A stretch of DNA of 64,000 nucleotides. Source: an uncultured Pirellula sp. (GTDB taxonomy: Bacteria > Planctomycetota > Planctomycetia > Pirellulales > Pirellulaceae). The DNA is taken from positions 1 through 64,000 of the forward strand of contig CAIOHR010000235.1 in assembly GCA_903858115.1 (NCBI GenBank), written 5' to 3'. Shown piece by piece: positions 45,651-54,943 of the stretch (within the stretch, counting starts at the first letter, position 1; each line of letters starts with the position of its first letter). The notes under the pieces are model-generated. The model saw only the letters and a program-made list of their open reading frames with translations, did no database searches and was not told the origin of the DNA. Both the position numbers and the translations under genes were made by a program.

Positions 45651-47048
45651 ATGAGCCGGACTGTATTTCTTCTAATCGCGTGCGCTCTCATCGTTCCGAA
45701 TCAGACGGACGCAGCAGAACGGCCAAACATCGTATTGATCCTCGCTGATGATCTCGGCTGGGCTGACCTTGGTTGCTATGGCAATACGTTCAATGAGACC
45801 CCAAACATCGATCGGTTGGCGCGCGAAGGCATGCGGTTTACGCAATTCTATGCTGGGCCTGTCTGTTCCCCCACGCGTGCCAATCTGCAATCCGGGCAGG
45901 ATCAAGCGAGGTTTGGAATCACGCAACATATCCCAGGTCATCGGCGTCCCTTTGCCAAGCTTTTGGATCCCATCGTACCATTGCAATTGCCCCTCGAAGT
46001 AGAAACATTTGCCGAACGCTTGAAGACTGCTGGTTACGCGACAGGGTATTTCGGCAAATGGCACCTCGGTGGCAACGGCTATGCGCCGAACCAGCAAGGT
46101 TGGCAAACAGTTCTGGAAACAAAGGGAAACACGATCTCCACGGACGTAAACGGGCAGCAACAGACAATACAAACTGCAGCGCACCTGACGGATAAAGCCA
46201 TCGATTTTATTCGCTTGCACCAAGGCAAGCCGTTTGTGTTGCAAGTGTCGCATCATGCAGTACATATTCCACTGACAACCAGGCCCGAACTGGTGTCAAA
46301 GTATGCAGCAAAGGAAGCCATGGCGGGCTACCCAAGTCGTCCAGAGTACGCAGGCTTGTTGGAAGAATTGGATCAAAGCGTTGGGCGAATCATGGCTGCT
46401 ATCGATACAGCCGGAATCGCCAAGAACACCATGATCGTATTCTTGTCGGACAACGGTGGTCTCGAACATGAACAAAGTGGACGAATCGTCACTTCGAACA
46501 AACCTTTGCGAGGCGAAAAGGGAACGCTCTACGAAGGAGGTATTCGCATTCCAGCCATCGCGCGCTGGTCGGAGTATATCTCTGCTGGTAGCACGTGCGA
46601 TGCTCCAGCGATCACCATGGATGTTTACCCGACACTACTCGATTTGGCTTCGCAGGTACCCGCGGACGATCAGCCTTGCGATGGTATCAACCTCGCTCCA
46701 TGGTTGCGTGATTCCAAGCTCAAACCGAACCGCGATAAATTGTTTTGGCATTTGCCCCATTATCATCACAGTACTCCAGCCAGTGCAATGCGGCAAAACG
46801 ACTGGAAGTTGATCGAGTTCTTCGAGACTGGCGAGAGCGAACTGTATGACCTTAGAAACGACCCGTCAGAGCAACGTAATCTTGCATCCGCACATCCTGA
46901 TCGCGTGGCAGCGATGAGTGCATCGCTTAACGAGTGGCGAAAAGAAGTCGGAGCCCGAATGCCGGAACCTAATCCAAACTACGATCCCCAACGCGCGATG
47001 GAACTTGGGAAAGCAGACAATTCGAAACGTAAAGGAAGAAACCCATGA
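45651..47048 (+). CDS. Cys-type sulfatase, first of three
   Basis: From the ATG at 45651 the 465-residue protein has a signal peptide ending near QTDAAE. The alkaline-phosphatase-fold core shows IVLILADDLGWADLG with metal-binding aspartates, and Cys72 in VCSPTRANLQSG is the residue converted to formylglycine. GYFGKWHLGG and the late MIVFLSDNGG supply further metal and substrate residues. It should hydrolyse sulfate esters of polysaccharides outside the cytoplasm. The last four bases overlap the next sulfatase gene (ATGA), so the two are translationally coupled. The frame is open to 45621 but without signal-like residues. Confidence 0.9.
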   Translation: MSRTVFLLIACALIVPNQTDAAERPNIVLILADDLGWADLGCYGNTFNETPNIDRLAREGMRFTQFYAGPVCSPTRANLQSGQDQARFGITQHIPGHRRPFAKLLDPIVPLQLPLEVETFAERLKTAGYATGYFGKWHLGGNGYAPNQQGWQTVLETKGNTISTDVNGQQQTIQTAAHLTDKAIDFIRLHQGKPFVLQVSHHAVHIPLTTRPELVSKYAAKEAMAGYPSRPEYAGLLEELDQSVGRIMAAIDTAGIAKNTMIVFLSDNGGLEHEQSGRIVTSNKPLRGEKGTLYEGGIRIPAIARWSEYISAGSTCDAPAITMDVYPTLLDLASQVPADDQPCDGINLAPWLRDSKLKPNRDKLFWHLPHYHHSTPASAMRQNDWKLIEFFETGESELYDLRNDPSEQRNLASAHPDRVAAMSASLNEWRKEVGARMPEPNPNYDPQRAMELGKADNSKRKGRNP

Positions 47049-48586
47049 ACGCATTCAGGTCCCTTATGCGTGTCCCGGTGACGATGCTTGTAATTACGCT
47101 AGGCATTGTGCTTAGCAGTCGATGTGCCTGTAACGAATCACGACCAAACATCGTCTTGATGATGGGTGATGATCACGGTTGGGAAGAGACAGGATACAAT
47201 GGACATCCGCATGTGAAGACACCAGTCCTCGATGAGATGGCCGCGACAGGATTGCGATTGAATCGATTTTATGCAGCCCATCCAAGTTGTTCGCCAACGC
47301 GAGCCAGCTTTCTCACAGGGCGTCATCCGAATCGGATGGGGACATTCGCGCCGGGTTGGTCATTTCGGCCTGAAGAAGTTACGATCGCGCATATCCTCAG
47401 TAACGCAGGCTATCAGTGCGGGCACTTTGGCAAATGGCATGTTGGAGCGGTCAAGCAAGGGTCGCCGGTCAATCCTGGTGCGATGGGGTTTCATGAGTGG
47501 GTATCGCATGACAATTTCTTCGAGATGAATCCCTCGTTGTCTCGCAATGGAGCTCCACCGCAGGTCTTCCAGGGAGAGAGCTCCGATGTTGTAGTCGAGG
47601 AAGCGATTCGATTCATCCACTCTACACAACAAGCGAACAAACCATTCTTTACCGTCCTATGGTTTGGCTCGCCCCATGAACCCTATAGTGGTTTGCCCGA
47701 AGATCTCGGTCTATACGATGACCTGCCCGCCAAGTACTCGAAGCGAGTCAATCTAACCTCCAACGAGACAGGCGGTAAGGCGAATCGCCCGCAAGGTGAA
47801 GTCCTACGCGAACGTTATGCGGAGATCACCGCCATGGACCGTGCGATCGGTAAATTGAGAAGGCATCTTGCCAAAGAGAAACTGCGTGACAACACGTTGC
47901 TCTTTTACTGTGGTGATAATGGAACATCGCCTGACGCAGCGCTGGGTGCGCCGCATCGTGGTGTCAAGGCTCAAATGTACGAAGGAGGAATTCTGGTCCC
48001 CGGCCTTGTGGAATGGCCAGCGCGCATCGCGAAACCACAAGTCTCGGATGTTCGCGCATTCACCAGCGATCTGCTTCCGACGATCTGTTCGCTCGTCAAC
48101 CAGCCATTGCCTAACCGTCCACTCGATGGCATTGATTTGACCGCGGCTCTCGATAATAAGATGACAGAACGGCCTAGTCCACTTTGCTTTTGGGAGTATA
48201 ACACCTCGCGTCTGAAAATGGCTGCGCTCAAACCTTACATAGACCCATCGCTCCAGTCGGGGACGACCCCGCTCGTGAAACGCATGGGAGGCAAAGCCAC
48301 TCGCGACTTCACGAACTATCACCAGCCATCGATCACCGAAGCCGACTATGTTGGTCCGCGAGCCATCATTGATCATCGTCACAAACTGGTCGTACATGAA
48401 CGAAACAATGGCAATGTGGAACGAGAACTCTTTGACCTCGTTTCGGATCCTGCAGAGAAGATCAACATCCTAGATCAACAATCCGCACTGGCAGAAAGAC
48501 TTTCGCAGAAACTCTACGATTGGCAACGATCGGTTCTTCATAGTCTTACCGGCGCAGACTATCCTGTCGTGCAGACTAAAGAATAG
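47045..48586 (+). CDS. Cys-type sulfatase, second of three
   Basis: The 513-residue protein starts at the ATGA overlap with the previous sulfatase. A signal peptide ends near SRCACNE. IVLMMGDDHGWEETG carries metal ligands, and Cys82 in SCSPTRASFLTGR is the formylglycine site. Later blocks are CGHFGKWHVG, LLFYCGDNGTS and LVHERNN-DLVSDPAE-like ends. It differs clearly from the first and third sulfatases, so each may take a different sulfated sugar. The N-terminus could have a lipid-type cysteine within RCACNE, but no proper lipobox is seen. Confidence 0.9.
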   Translation: MNAFRSLMRVPVTMLVITLGIVLSSRCACNESRPNIVLMMGDDHGWEETGYNGHPHVKTPVLDEMAATGLRLNRFYAAHPSCSPTRASFLTGRHPNRMGTFAPGWSFRPEEVTIAHILSNAGYQCGHFGKWHVGAVKQGSPVNPGAMGFHEWVSHDNFFEMNPSLSRNGAPPQVFQGESSDVVVEEAIRFIHSTQQANKPFFTVLWFGSPHEPYSGLPEDLGLYDDLPAKYSKRVNLTSNETGGKANRPQGEVLRERYAEITAMDRAIGKLRRHLAKEKLRDNTLLFYCGDNGTSPDAALGAPHRGVKAQMYEGGILVPGLVEWPARIAKPQVSDVRAFTSDLLPTICSLVNQPLPNRPLDGIDLTAALDNKMTERPSPLCFWEYNTSRLKMAALKPYIDPSLQSGTTPLVKRMGGKATRDFTNYHQPSITEADYVGPRAIIDHRHKLVVHERNNGNVERELFDLVSDPAEKINILDQQSALAERLSQKLYDWQRSVLHSLTGADYPVVQTKE

Positions 48587-48659
48587 TCAATGCAGCATCA
48601 GTAGCGAACGCATTGTTACAACAACCCCACAGCACACCTATCTGAGTATACGGAGACGG

Positions 48660-50210
48660 ATGATCATGAAGTACGCGTTCTTTTGGTGGATGCTCATGTT
48701 GATTGGCATTAGCCACTCGTCAGCTACCGAGACCAAGCGTCCGAACTTTCTCTTTATCCTCGTCGATGACCAATCGCCGTTTGACTTGAAGTGCTACAAT
48801 CCAGAGTCCTCTTTGGAAACGCCAAGCATTGAATCTTTAGCGCGCGACGGGATGGTCTTCGACGGTGCGTATCACATGGGTTCCTACGTGGGTGCTGTGT
48901 GCTCGCCTTCTCGACATATGATCATGAGCGGGCGAACTGTTTGGCATTTGCCAACGGCTCCACTCGCCATGCAAAAGAGTTTATGCCCGCCAAATCTAGA
49001 ACAGCAGACGATCCCTGCTGTCTTCAACCGTGCAGGCTACGCAACCATGCGAACATGCAAGCAGGGGAACAGCTACGAAGCTGCAAACAAACTCTTCACC
49101 GTACGCCACGATGCCACCAAACGCGGTGGTACTCCGGAGACAGGGAGTCCTTGGCACGGCGATCGCGTTATGGAGTATCTAGCAGAGCGAGAGTCTTCAA
49201 AAGATGTAAAACCATTCTTGATCTATTTCGGTTTCTCGCATCCTCATGACGAACGCGATGGAACTCCAGAGCTCTTGGCCAAGTATGGAGCAACCAATCA
49301 TACAGATAAGACGAATCCTCCACCTGCCAACCCGAAGCAGCCCCTGTTGCCATCGAACTATCTACCGGCGCATCCTTTCCCACACGGTCACCCTGACTTG
49401 CGCGACGAAGTTGCGGTGAGTGGTGTTTGGGAACGGCGTGACGAACGGACCATTCGAAACGAAGTTGGTCGTCAATTCGCATGTAGCGAGAACATCGATA
49501 TCCAAATCGGTCGTGTGCTGAAGAAGCTCGAGGCGATGGGAGAGTTGGACAACACGTATGTCGTCTATACCGCCGATCATGGGATGGCGATCGGACGGCA
49601 TGGTTTGCAGGGGAAGCAAAATCTCTATCAACATACCTGGCGCGTCCCGTTCATCGTCAAAGGCCCCGGCATCCAACCTGGTTCGCGTGTCGAAGGGAAT
49701 GTCTATTTACTCGATGTCCTCGCCACATTGTGCGATTTGGCTGGCATTGCTCCACCGGAAACGAATGAGGGCACGAGTTTCAAGCCGATCCTCACTGGGC
49801 AAAAGCAAACCGTGCGTGACGTGCTCTACGGGGTTTACAGTGGTGGCACAAAGCCTGGCATGAGATCGGTGAAGAAGGGGGATTGGAAACTGATCAAGGT
49901 CGATGCGATGAACGGGGCGGTGCGCGAGACACAGCTTTTCCATCTTAAAGACAACCCAGACGAATTCGTGAGAGAACATCACGACGAGCAAGTCTATTCG
50001 CTTACAGGCGCGAAGCCCGCATCGCATCAAGTGAATCTGGCAGCGGATCCGAAGTACGCAGACAAATTAGCAGAGATGGAAGCGTTTTTGCTTGCTGAGA
50101 TGCGACGCTTAAACGATCCGTGGCGATTATGGAATCAACCCACCGACGGTCTCACCCCACCTCCCGAAGGGCCTCTCTCCGGCCAGGGTAAAGGGAAGAA
50201 GAAAAAGTAA
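48660..50210 (+). CDS. Cys-type sulfatase, third of three
   Basis: The 516-residue protein has a signal peptide (MIMKYAFFWWMLMLIGISHS). FLFILVDDQSPFDLKCY carries metal ligands and Cys81 in AVCSPSRHMIMSGRT is the modified residue; CSPSR rather than CSPTR is still a valid formylglycine motif. VVYTADHGMAIGRHGLQGK and a Lys-rich C-terminal tail (GQGKGKKKK) follow. It lies 73 bases after the second sulfatase, with GGAGACGG just before the start. The shape of the late TADHGMAIGRHG block resembles iduronate-type sulfatases. Confidence 0.9.
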   Translation: MIMKYAFFWWMLMLIGISHSSATETKRPNFLFILVDDQSPFDLKCYNPESSLETPSIESLARDGMVFDGAYHMGSYVGAVCSPSRHMIMSGRTVWHLPTAPLAMQKSLCPPNLEQQTIPAVFNRAGYATMRTCKQGNSYEAANKLFTVRHDATKRGGTPETGSPWHGDRVMEYLAERESSKDVKPFLIYFGFSHPHDERDGTPELLAKYGATNHTDKTNPPPANPKQPLLPSNYLPAHPFPHGHPDLRDEVAVSGVWERRDERTIRNEVGRQFACSENIDIQIGRVLKKLEAMGELDNTYVVYTADHGMAIGRHGLQGKQNLYQHTWRVPFIVKGPGIQPGSRVEGNVYLLDVLATLCDLAGIAPPETNEGTSFKPILTGQKQTVRDVLYGVYSGGTKPGMRSVKKGDWKLIKVDAMNGAVRETQLFHLKDNPDEFVREHHDEQVYSLTGAKPASHQVNLAADPKYADKLAEMEAFLLAEMRRLNDPWRLWNQPTDGLTPPPEGPLSGQGKGKKKK

Positions 50211-50360
50211 GCTCGCCATTTCTCACTGCTCGCCAACTCCGAGAGAGGGAATACAAGCAGCGATGGCACACTTCCTCAAACGAGTACAAACCAAGCAGAT
50301 ATGCACTCATATTCGCAAGAATTCGGAACTTCTTCAGGATCTGGCATTCGTCAACTTCCC

Positions 50361-53300
50361 TTAGTCTACAAAAGCGACCGCAACACGAAACACGAACTGG
50401 TCCTTTTCCAATGGCCTGGAATATACCGGTGGTTGATCATTACCACGTACTTGAGTCTTTTGCCAAATGAAATTGACTGAAGATTCAAGTCTAGCGACTT
50501 CTGAGTTGCTTGATTTGGATGGAATAACTGTCGATGTCCATTCAGGTTGGTTCGCTGACTCGGTACGAAAGTAATATGGCCCCATGGCATTGGCAACATG
50601 AATGGAATTTGCATATTCAGCATTGAGTTCGCCAAATGCACAGCGAGTGAAGGTCCCCGCTCTTGCAAAGCATTCCCATTCCCAAACTGTTGGCGGGCGG
50701 TAACCTTTTTCGACGAAATTCAACTCATACTTCTTCTCATCCAGCCACTTGACCGAATCTCCCGTCGCAATCCCTTCTTGCGATGAAAGCCAATCGCAGT
50801 AGGAGACGGAGTCGAAAAAATTGATTCCTACCACGGGTTGGTCCTTCGGATTTGGAAATCGATCGGGGCGGAATCGAGCATACTGCACTTCTCCCACTAC
50901 CTGATCCGAATAGGCAAACGAATAGTCGATTCGCTTCATCGATCCAGGCGCCCTCGTCGTCGGACTGTTCCCAAACCAGAATTCTACGGGACCTCGGACA
51001 ATGTTCATTTGCATGCCTTGGGAATTCATATACCAATTGCGATTATCGGCGCGATTGCGAAATTCAGGATCAGCATCGACTTCGCTCACATACTTGTCGT
51101 GTCCCCATTTTTGGAGCATCAAACATATACCGGTATGTGCACCCGCAGACGGATGCTCGCGGTACCATATTCGAAATCGTTCTGTCCAGGAATCAAGCGT
51201 TGCGGGTTCGATATCAGTTTTCGGAACCAGACTCACCGTCGCGACAACGCCAGTGGATCGCCAGTCATCGTTGTATTGGCCCATTCGAGCCAACAGAGGC
51301 TCCAGCGATCGTCCAGATTGGCTTAACCAATAAATAAAATAATTACGAGCCTGAGGCGATTGCGAGAAACCAAGTATATCATCAACGATATTCATTTCGC
51401 CAAGACCGTAGGCGACCAGCGCACACTTCGCTTTCCAGCGTCCCACACTATCGAGCTGAGCAGTTGTTTGGTGAGAGTTCATCTTGGCTTCGCCGAATTC
51501 CTCGCGGATTTTCGATTGCCATTCGGCGAAATGGCTTGCCGTTTCAGTCATCGCGGAAACTACATACGGCAACTCAGCAGTTTCGCTCAATCGCAACAAC
51601 TCCATCAACTGCCCCCCGTCACCATCCGACTGCAATCGTCGAGAAAGCCCGCGGTACAGGTACTGCCGTTTGGTATCTTCAATCCCTTTCTTGGGAAGAG
51701 ACTGAATCGAGCCAACCATCCAGCTCGGCGCTTCGCTGAGAAACTTTCCCAGCGAATCGACTTGCGGCAATTCGAGATCTTTTACGAAGCTCAACAACAC
51801 ATCTTGGCTCTCTGTCTCGCTCGGACTCTGGTCAGCAATGCAAACACGCGAGAATTCCAATCGCCTGGCTTCGGCCTTGCCTAACTCACCACCAAGTTTC
51901 AAATCATCAAAGTCCAAAAAAATGAGACCTTTCGTTGTCTCTTTTGTTCGCACCAGCCAATTCGCTAGTTCTGCAAGGTTACCTTGTCGTACCCAACTCG
52001 ATAACGGATTTGCGGTCGATACAGGAGCCGTGTTCGTAACGAATGGAGCATTGCTGGCAAGCTGATTTTGGCGGTTACGAGATGATGGTAGAAGCTGCAA
52101 AGCGGCAAAACTAAATGCAATCAAAACACAAACAGCAACCGTCCATTGAAGTCCTGTTACCAATCTTCGTTGCTCGTCAATCGCGATCGATCGAGGCTTG
52201 CGACCATCGATCCATGCTTCGAGGTCACTGGCAAGCTCCTTTGCATCTTTGTATCGATTTGCCGGATCGATCTCGAGACATCGGCTCACAATCGAATCAA
52301 GTGCCAAGGGTATGTCCGACCGAATCGAACGGACGCGAGGAGGCTTGATTGTCCGGATCGAATTGATGATAACGCTTTCAGGTCCGTAAAACGGTAACGT
52401 CCCTGTTAGCAGTTCAAAGAGTATGACCCCCATCGAATAAACATCTGAACGACCATCGAGCGAGTCCGCTCGGCCAGCCGCCTGTTCGGGACTCATGTAA
52501 TGTGGGGTGCCTAGGATATCCCCAGACATGGTAATTTTGGTTTCTTTGCCATCGAGTTTGGCGATTCCAAAATCGAGTATACGAACTCGATGGCTCTCGA
52601 ATAACGGATCCGGAACGATGGTATCGCTCTGCGTGCGATCCGCGACCTCGATCATAATGTTCGATGGCTTCAAGTCGCGATGGATTACTCCTTCGGCGTG
52701 AGCGACAGACATCGCGTTGGCAATCTCCGAAACGACTCGAGCGCACCCTAACAGATTGAGACTAGCCGATTCACGGAATTCCCCGAGCGGCTTGCCATCA
52801 ATCAACTCCGAAACGAGATAATCAAGTCCTCGCCACGTCCCAACTTCATAGATTCGTACGATACTTGGATGCCCGACCTTGTTCGCGTTTTCGGCTTCTT
52901 TCGCAAATGTTCGAGATGTCTTATTCGGATTGGTTGCAACCTTCACTGCGACGCGCCTATGAATACTGATATCCTCTGCTTCGTAGACATCACCGTAGCT
53001 GCCTCGACCGATGAACCGTAGGATGGCAAAACGATCTATGTACAGCGGCAACAGATTCAGCTTCGATCCCGTGCGCACGGTATCGCTGGAGATATTCTCG
53101 ATAGTACCGGAGGAGGCGAGCTTTGAATCGAACAACAAAAATTCGTTAGGCGCCTCGACCTGGATTGGAGGATGAAACTCACGGCATTCCTTCTCGACCA
53201 GCATAAGTTCATGAAGAACGTATTGTTGATAAGCAGGATCCACCCAACTGATGCACTCTCGCATGTTGAGCTGAGTTCCGTTCTTCCAGCACACTTCGAA

Positions 53301-53387
53301 AGCCGAGCAGACGATGTCCATTTGCTCAGTGCTGTCGTAGCTGCGCAGCTCTTCAATGGAGCAGGAGAGAACACGGTCGGGAGTCAT
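50361..53387 (-). CDS. Ser/Thr protein kinase fused to an FGE-like domain
   Basis: The protein has 1008 residues. An N-terminal segment (1-115) is followed by a kinase domain (about 118-395) with the glycine loop IGRGSYGDVYEA, catalytic VAVKVA lysine, HRDLKPSNIMI and DFGIAKLDG, then an activation segment GTPHYMSPEQAAGR. One membrane span lies near 410-430 (WTVAVCVLIAFSFAALQLL), a helical extracytoplasmic region runs to about 740, and a C-terminal formylglycine-generating-enzyme-like fold (about 765-1008) holds FFDSVSYCDWL and RPPTVWEWECFARAGT. The conserved pair of catalytic cysteines found near the end of true FGE is absent: the final 95 residues contain no Cys. The FGE-like part is therefore probably a binding or sensing module. 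It faces the sulfatase genes, ending about 150 bases from the last one. Confidence 0.88.
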   Translation of the reverse strand: MTPDRVLSCSIEELRSYDSTEQMDIVCSAFEVCWKNGTQLNMRECISWVDPAYQQYVLHELMLVEKECREFHPPIQVEAPNEFLLFDSKLASSGTIENISSDTVRTGSKLNLLPLYIDRFAILRFIGRGSYGDVYEAEDISIHRRVAVKVATNPNKTSRTFAKEAENANKVGHPSIVRIYEVGTWRGLDYLVSELIDGKPLGEFRESASLNLLGCARVVSEIANAMSVAHAEGVIHRDLKPSNIMIEVADRTQSDTIVPDPLFESHRVRILDFGIAKLDGKETKITMSGDILGTPHYMSPEQAAGRADSLDGRSDVYSMGVILFELLTGTLPFYGPESVIINSIRTIKPPRVRSIRSDIPLALDSIVSRCLEIDPANRYKDAKELASDLEAWIDGRKPRSIAIDEQRRLVTGLQWTVAVCVLIAFSFAALQLLPSSRNRQNQLASNAPFVTNTAPVSTANPLSSWVRQGNLAELANWLVRTKETTKGLIFLDFDDLKLGGELGKAEARRLEFSRVCIADQSPSETESQDVLLSFVKDLELPQVDSLGKFLSEAPSWMVGSIQSLPKKGIEDTKRQYLYRGLSRRLQSDGDGGQLMELLRLSETAELPYVVSAMTETASHFAEWQSKIREEFGEAKMNSHQTTAQLDSVGRWKAKCALVAYGLGEMNIVDDILGFSQSPQARNYFIYWLSQSGRSLEPLLARMGQYNDDWRSTGVVATVSLVPKTDIEPATLDSWTERFRIWYREHPSAGAHTGICLMLQKWGHDKYVSEVDADPEFRNRADNRNWYMNSQGMQMNIVRGPVEFWFGNSPTTRAPGSMKRIDYSFAYSDQVVGEVQYARFRPDRFPNPKDQPVVGINFFDSVSYCDWLSSQEGIATGDSVKWLDEKKYELNFVEKGYRPPTVWEWECFARAGTFTRCAFGELNAEYANSIHVANAMGPYYFRTESANQPEWTSTVIPSKSSNSEVARLESSVNFIWQKTQVRGNDQPPVYSRPLEKDQFVFRVAVAFVD

Positions 53388-53489
53388 CGGGCTGTGAATA
53401 GATTTGGATGAGCGAGATCGTAAACAGTCACCACTATTTTAGCCTCCTTTCTCGCCTGCCTAGAGCTCCAAAACCTCGATCACTGGAAT

Positions 53490-53594
53490 TTATTTTTCGG
53501 GAAAAAATCTTTCCATTGTTGTTTCGCACGCCTCGGCTCGGGCTTTTCGAATCTCCGACTCAGTCGCAATGACGGCCAGGTCTACGATCCTCAT
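53490..53594 (-). CDS. Possible 34-residue protein coupled to panE
   Basis: A short frame whose ATG (53592-53594) overlaps the TGA of panE as ATGA. It encodes MRIVDLAVIATESEIRKARA and then EACETTMERFFPEK: a mixed, charged helical peptide with no signal. The overlap and reasonable composition argue for a real translated product. Its short length and lack of a known family argue against it. No separate promoter would be needed if it is translationally coupled. Confidence 0.3.
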   Translation of the reverse strand: MRIVDLAVIATESEIRKARAEACETTMERFFPEK

Positions 53595-54646
53595 GGCGTT
53601 GTTTCTCTGTGCAACCGTCGAATGATTTCTTCGTGGGCAATAAACTTGGGATTCGGCTTTCCTTCGAGTTCATGGGTCAAGGAAACGATAGTGTCATTGA
53701 TGGGTGCTTCACAGCCAATCCTCTTTGCGAGTTTTACGAATTGCCCGTTGATGGAGTCGACTTCCGTTTTCTTCCCGCGTCGAAGATCTTGAAGCAATGA
53801 GAAGACAATTGGGTTTCTTTCAAAACGAGAATGAATGGCCATTCGAATGATTTGCCCCAAAAGGGGAATTTCCATTAGGTGCATCAGCTTTTCTAGTCGA
53901 CTGAGATCGGAGCGACCTGGTATGCGTTCGATTTGGATGCTCGCTTGCTTGAGCACCGATCTGCATTCGCGAACGATTGGCAGGCCGATATCTCTGCGCC
54001 AATGCTTCGCCCCGATCGCCTCGTTTATAAAATTGGAGTTCGACAAACAAGAAGCATAGCCCAGGGCATTGATCGCGAGCTTATTGTATCGAATCCCAAG
54101 AATGTTCTCGTGCAATGCAAAGTGAAGCCCGGGAACACGGATCCCCTGGAATAGCGTGGCGACACGACGAGAAGCCTGGTTCGCTTGGTTTCCGTTAGGC
54201 CCCCCAAACATTGTCACGCCGTTCAGTTGCATGCTGACCTGTCCAGGCTTCGTCACGGCCATGTTCGTCGAGGTCATACCCATCACGAGCCTATCGTGAG
54301 GAACAAAATCTGCATAGGCCGTATCGTTGATTCCATTCTGAATCGAGATTACCGTTGCGTTGCCTAGATAGGAAGCAGCGTCTTCCAGCATCGATTGGGT
54401 ATCTTGCGATTTGACTGTCACAAAGACGAAATCGCTTCCAGCAATATCGTTGCAGTTCGACGAACAACCCATCGATACCTTCTTTTGCCCCCAAGGCCCA
54501 ACGATTTCTACGCACTGATTTCGCATCAGTTCGTCTCCAAAGACTCCGCGCACAACCAGTCGAACTTGCAAATCGGATCGAGACTCACGAAGCAAAGCGC
54601 CAAACATTGCCCCGATGGCACCTGCCCCTAAAAAACTAACTTTCAT
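53591..54646 (-). CDS. panE: 2-dehydropantoate 2-reductase
   Basis: The enzyme reduces ketopantoate to pantoate with NADPH in pantothenate and CoA synthesis. The start at 54646 gives 351 residues beginning MKVSFLGAGAIGAMFGALL, the Rossmann motif; the seven extra upstream codons are not needed. Other family blocks are FVTVKSQDT, ISIQNGIND and the catalytic Lys/Asn region RYNKLAINALGYASCLSNSNF (about 192). The C-terminal domain has GKKTEVDSINGQFVKLAKRIGCEAPIND, where the family's conserved Glu/Asn bind substrate. It is somewhat longer than E. coli PanE but within the family range. The call is for the family; relatives acting on other 2-keto acids cannot be excluded. Confidence 0.82.
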   Translation of the reverse strand: MKVSFLGAGAIGAMFGALLRESRSDLQVRLVVRGVFGDELMRNQCVEIVGPWGQKKVSMGCSSNCNDIAGSDFVFVTVKSQDTQSMLEDAASYLGNATVISIQNGINDTAYADFVPHDRLVMGMTSTNMAVTKPGQVSMQLNGVTMFGGPNGNQANQASRRVATLFQGIRVPGLHFALHENILGIRYNKLAINALGYASCLSNSNFINEAIGAKHWRRDIGLPIVRECRSVLKQASIQIERIPGRSDLSRLEKLMHLMEIPLLGQIIRMAIHSRFERNPIVFSLLQDLRRGKKTEVDSINGQFVKLAKRIGCEAPINDTIVSLTHELEGKPNPKFIAHEEIIRRLHRETTP

Positions 54647-54871
54647 GTGCGATTCCGACTTTGGCAAATCTCATGGTGTACGACCTGGTCGCTATCAAAA
54701 TTAATCCAGTTGAAGTCCCATGGACTCACAAACGACATCAATTCTGGTCAGGCTAGATTTGCGACAAGGAAGAAAAACCCAGTTATCATGATCCCAGGCT
54801 TACCCGTTGTCTAGTAGACTCAACTGCGGTAACCTCGGGCCAGAAGACGGAAACGCTTCGATGATCAAGAT

Positions 54872-54900
54872 TTGACTCGAGCAGTGTAGCACAGTACCAT
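54872..54900 (+). promoter_or_regulatory. Candidate sigma-70 promoter
   Basis: TTGACT (54872-54877) and TACCAT (54895-54900) are separated by 17 bases. The downstream gene starts at 54944, leaving a leader of about 40 bases. The -35 box is good and the -10 box fair. Confidence 0.4.
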
Positions 54901-54943
54901 CGAACCTTCGTCGAAATCCAGATATCCCCATGAGCTACACTCC

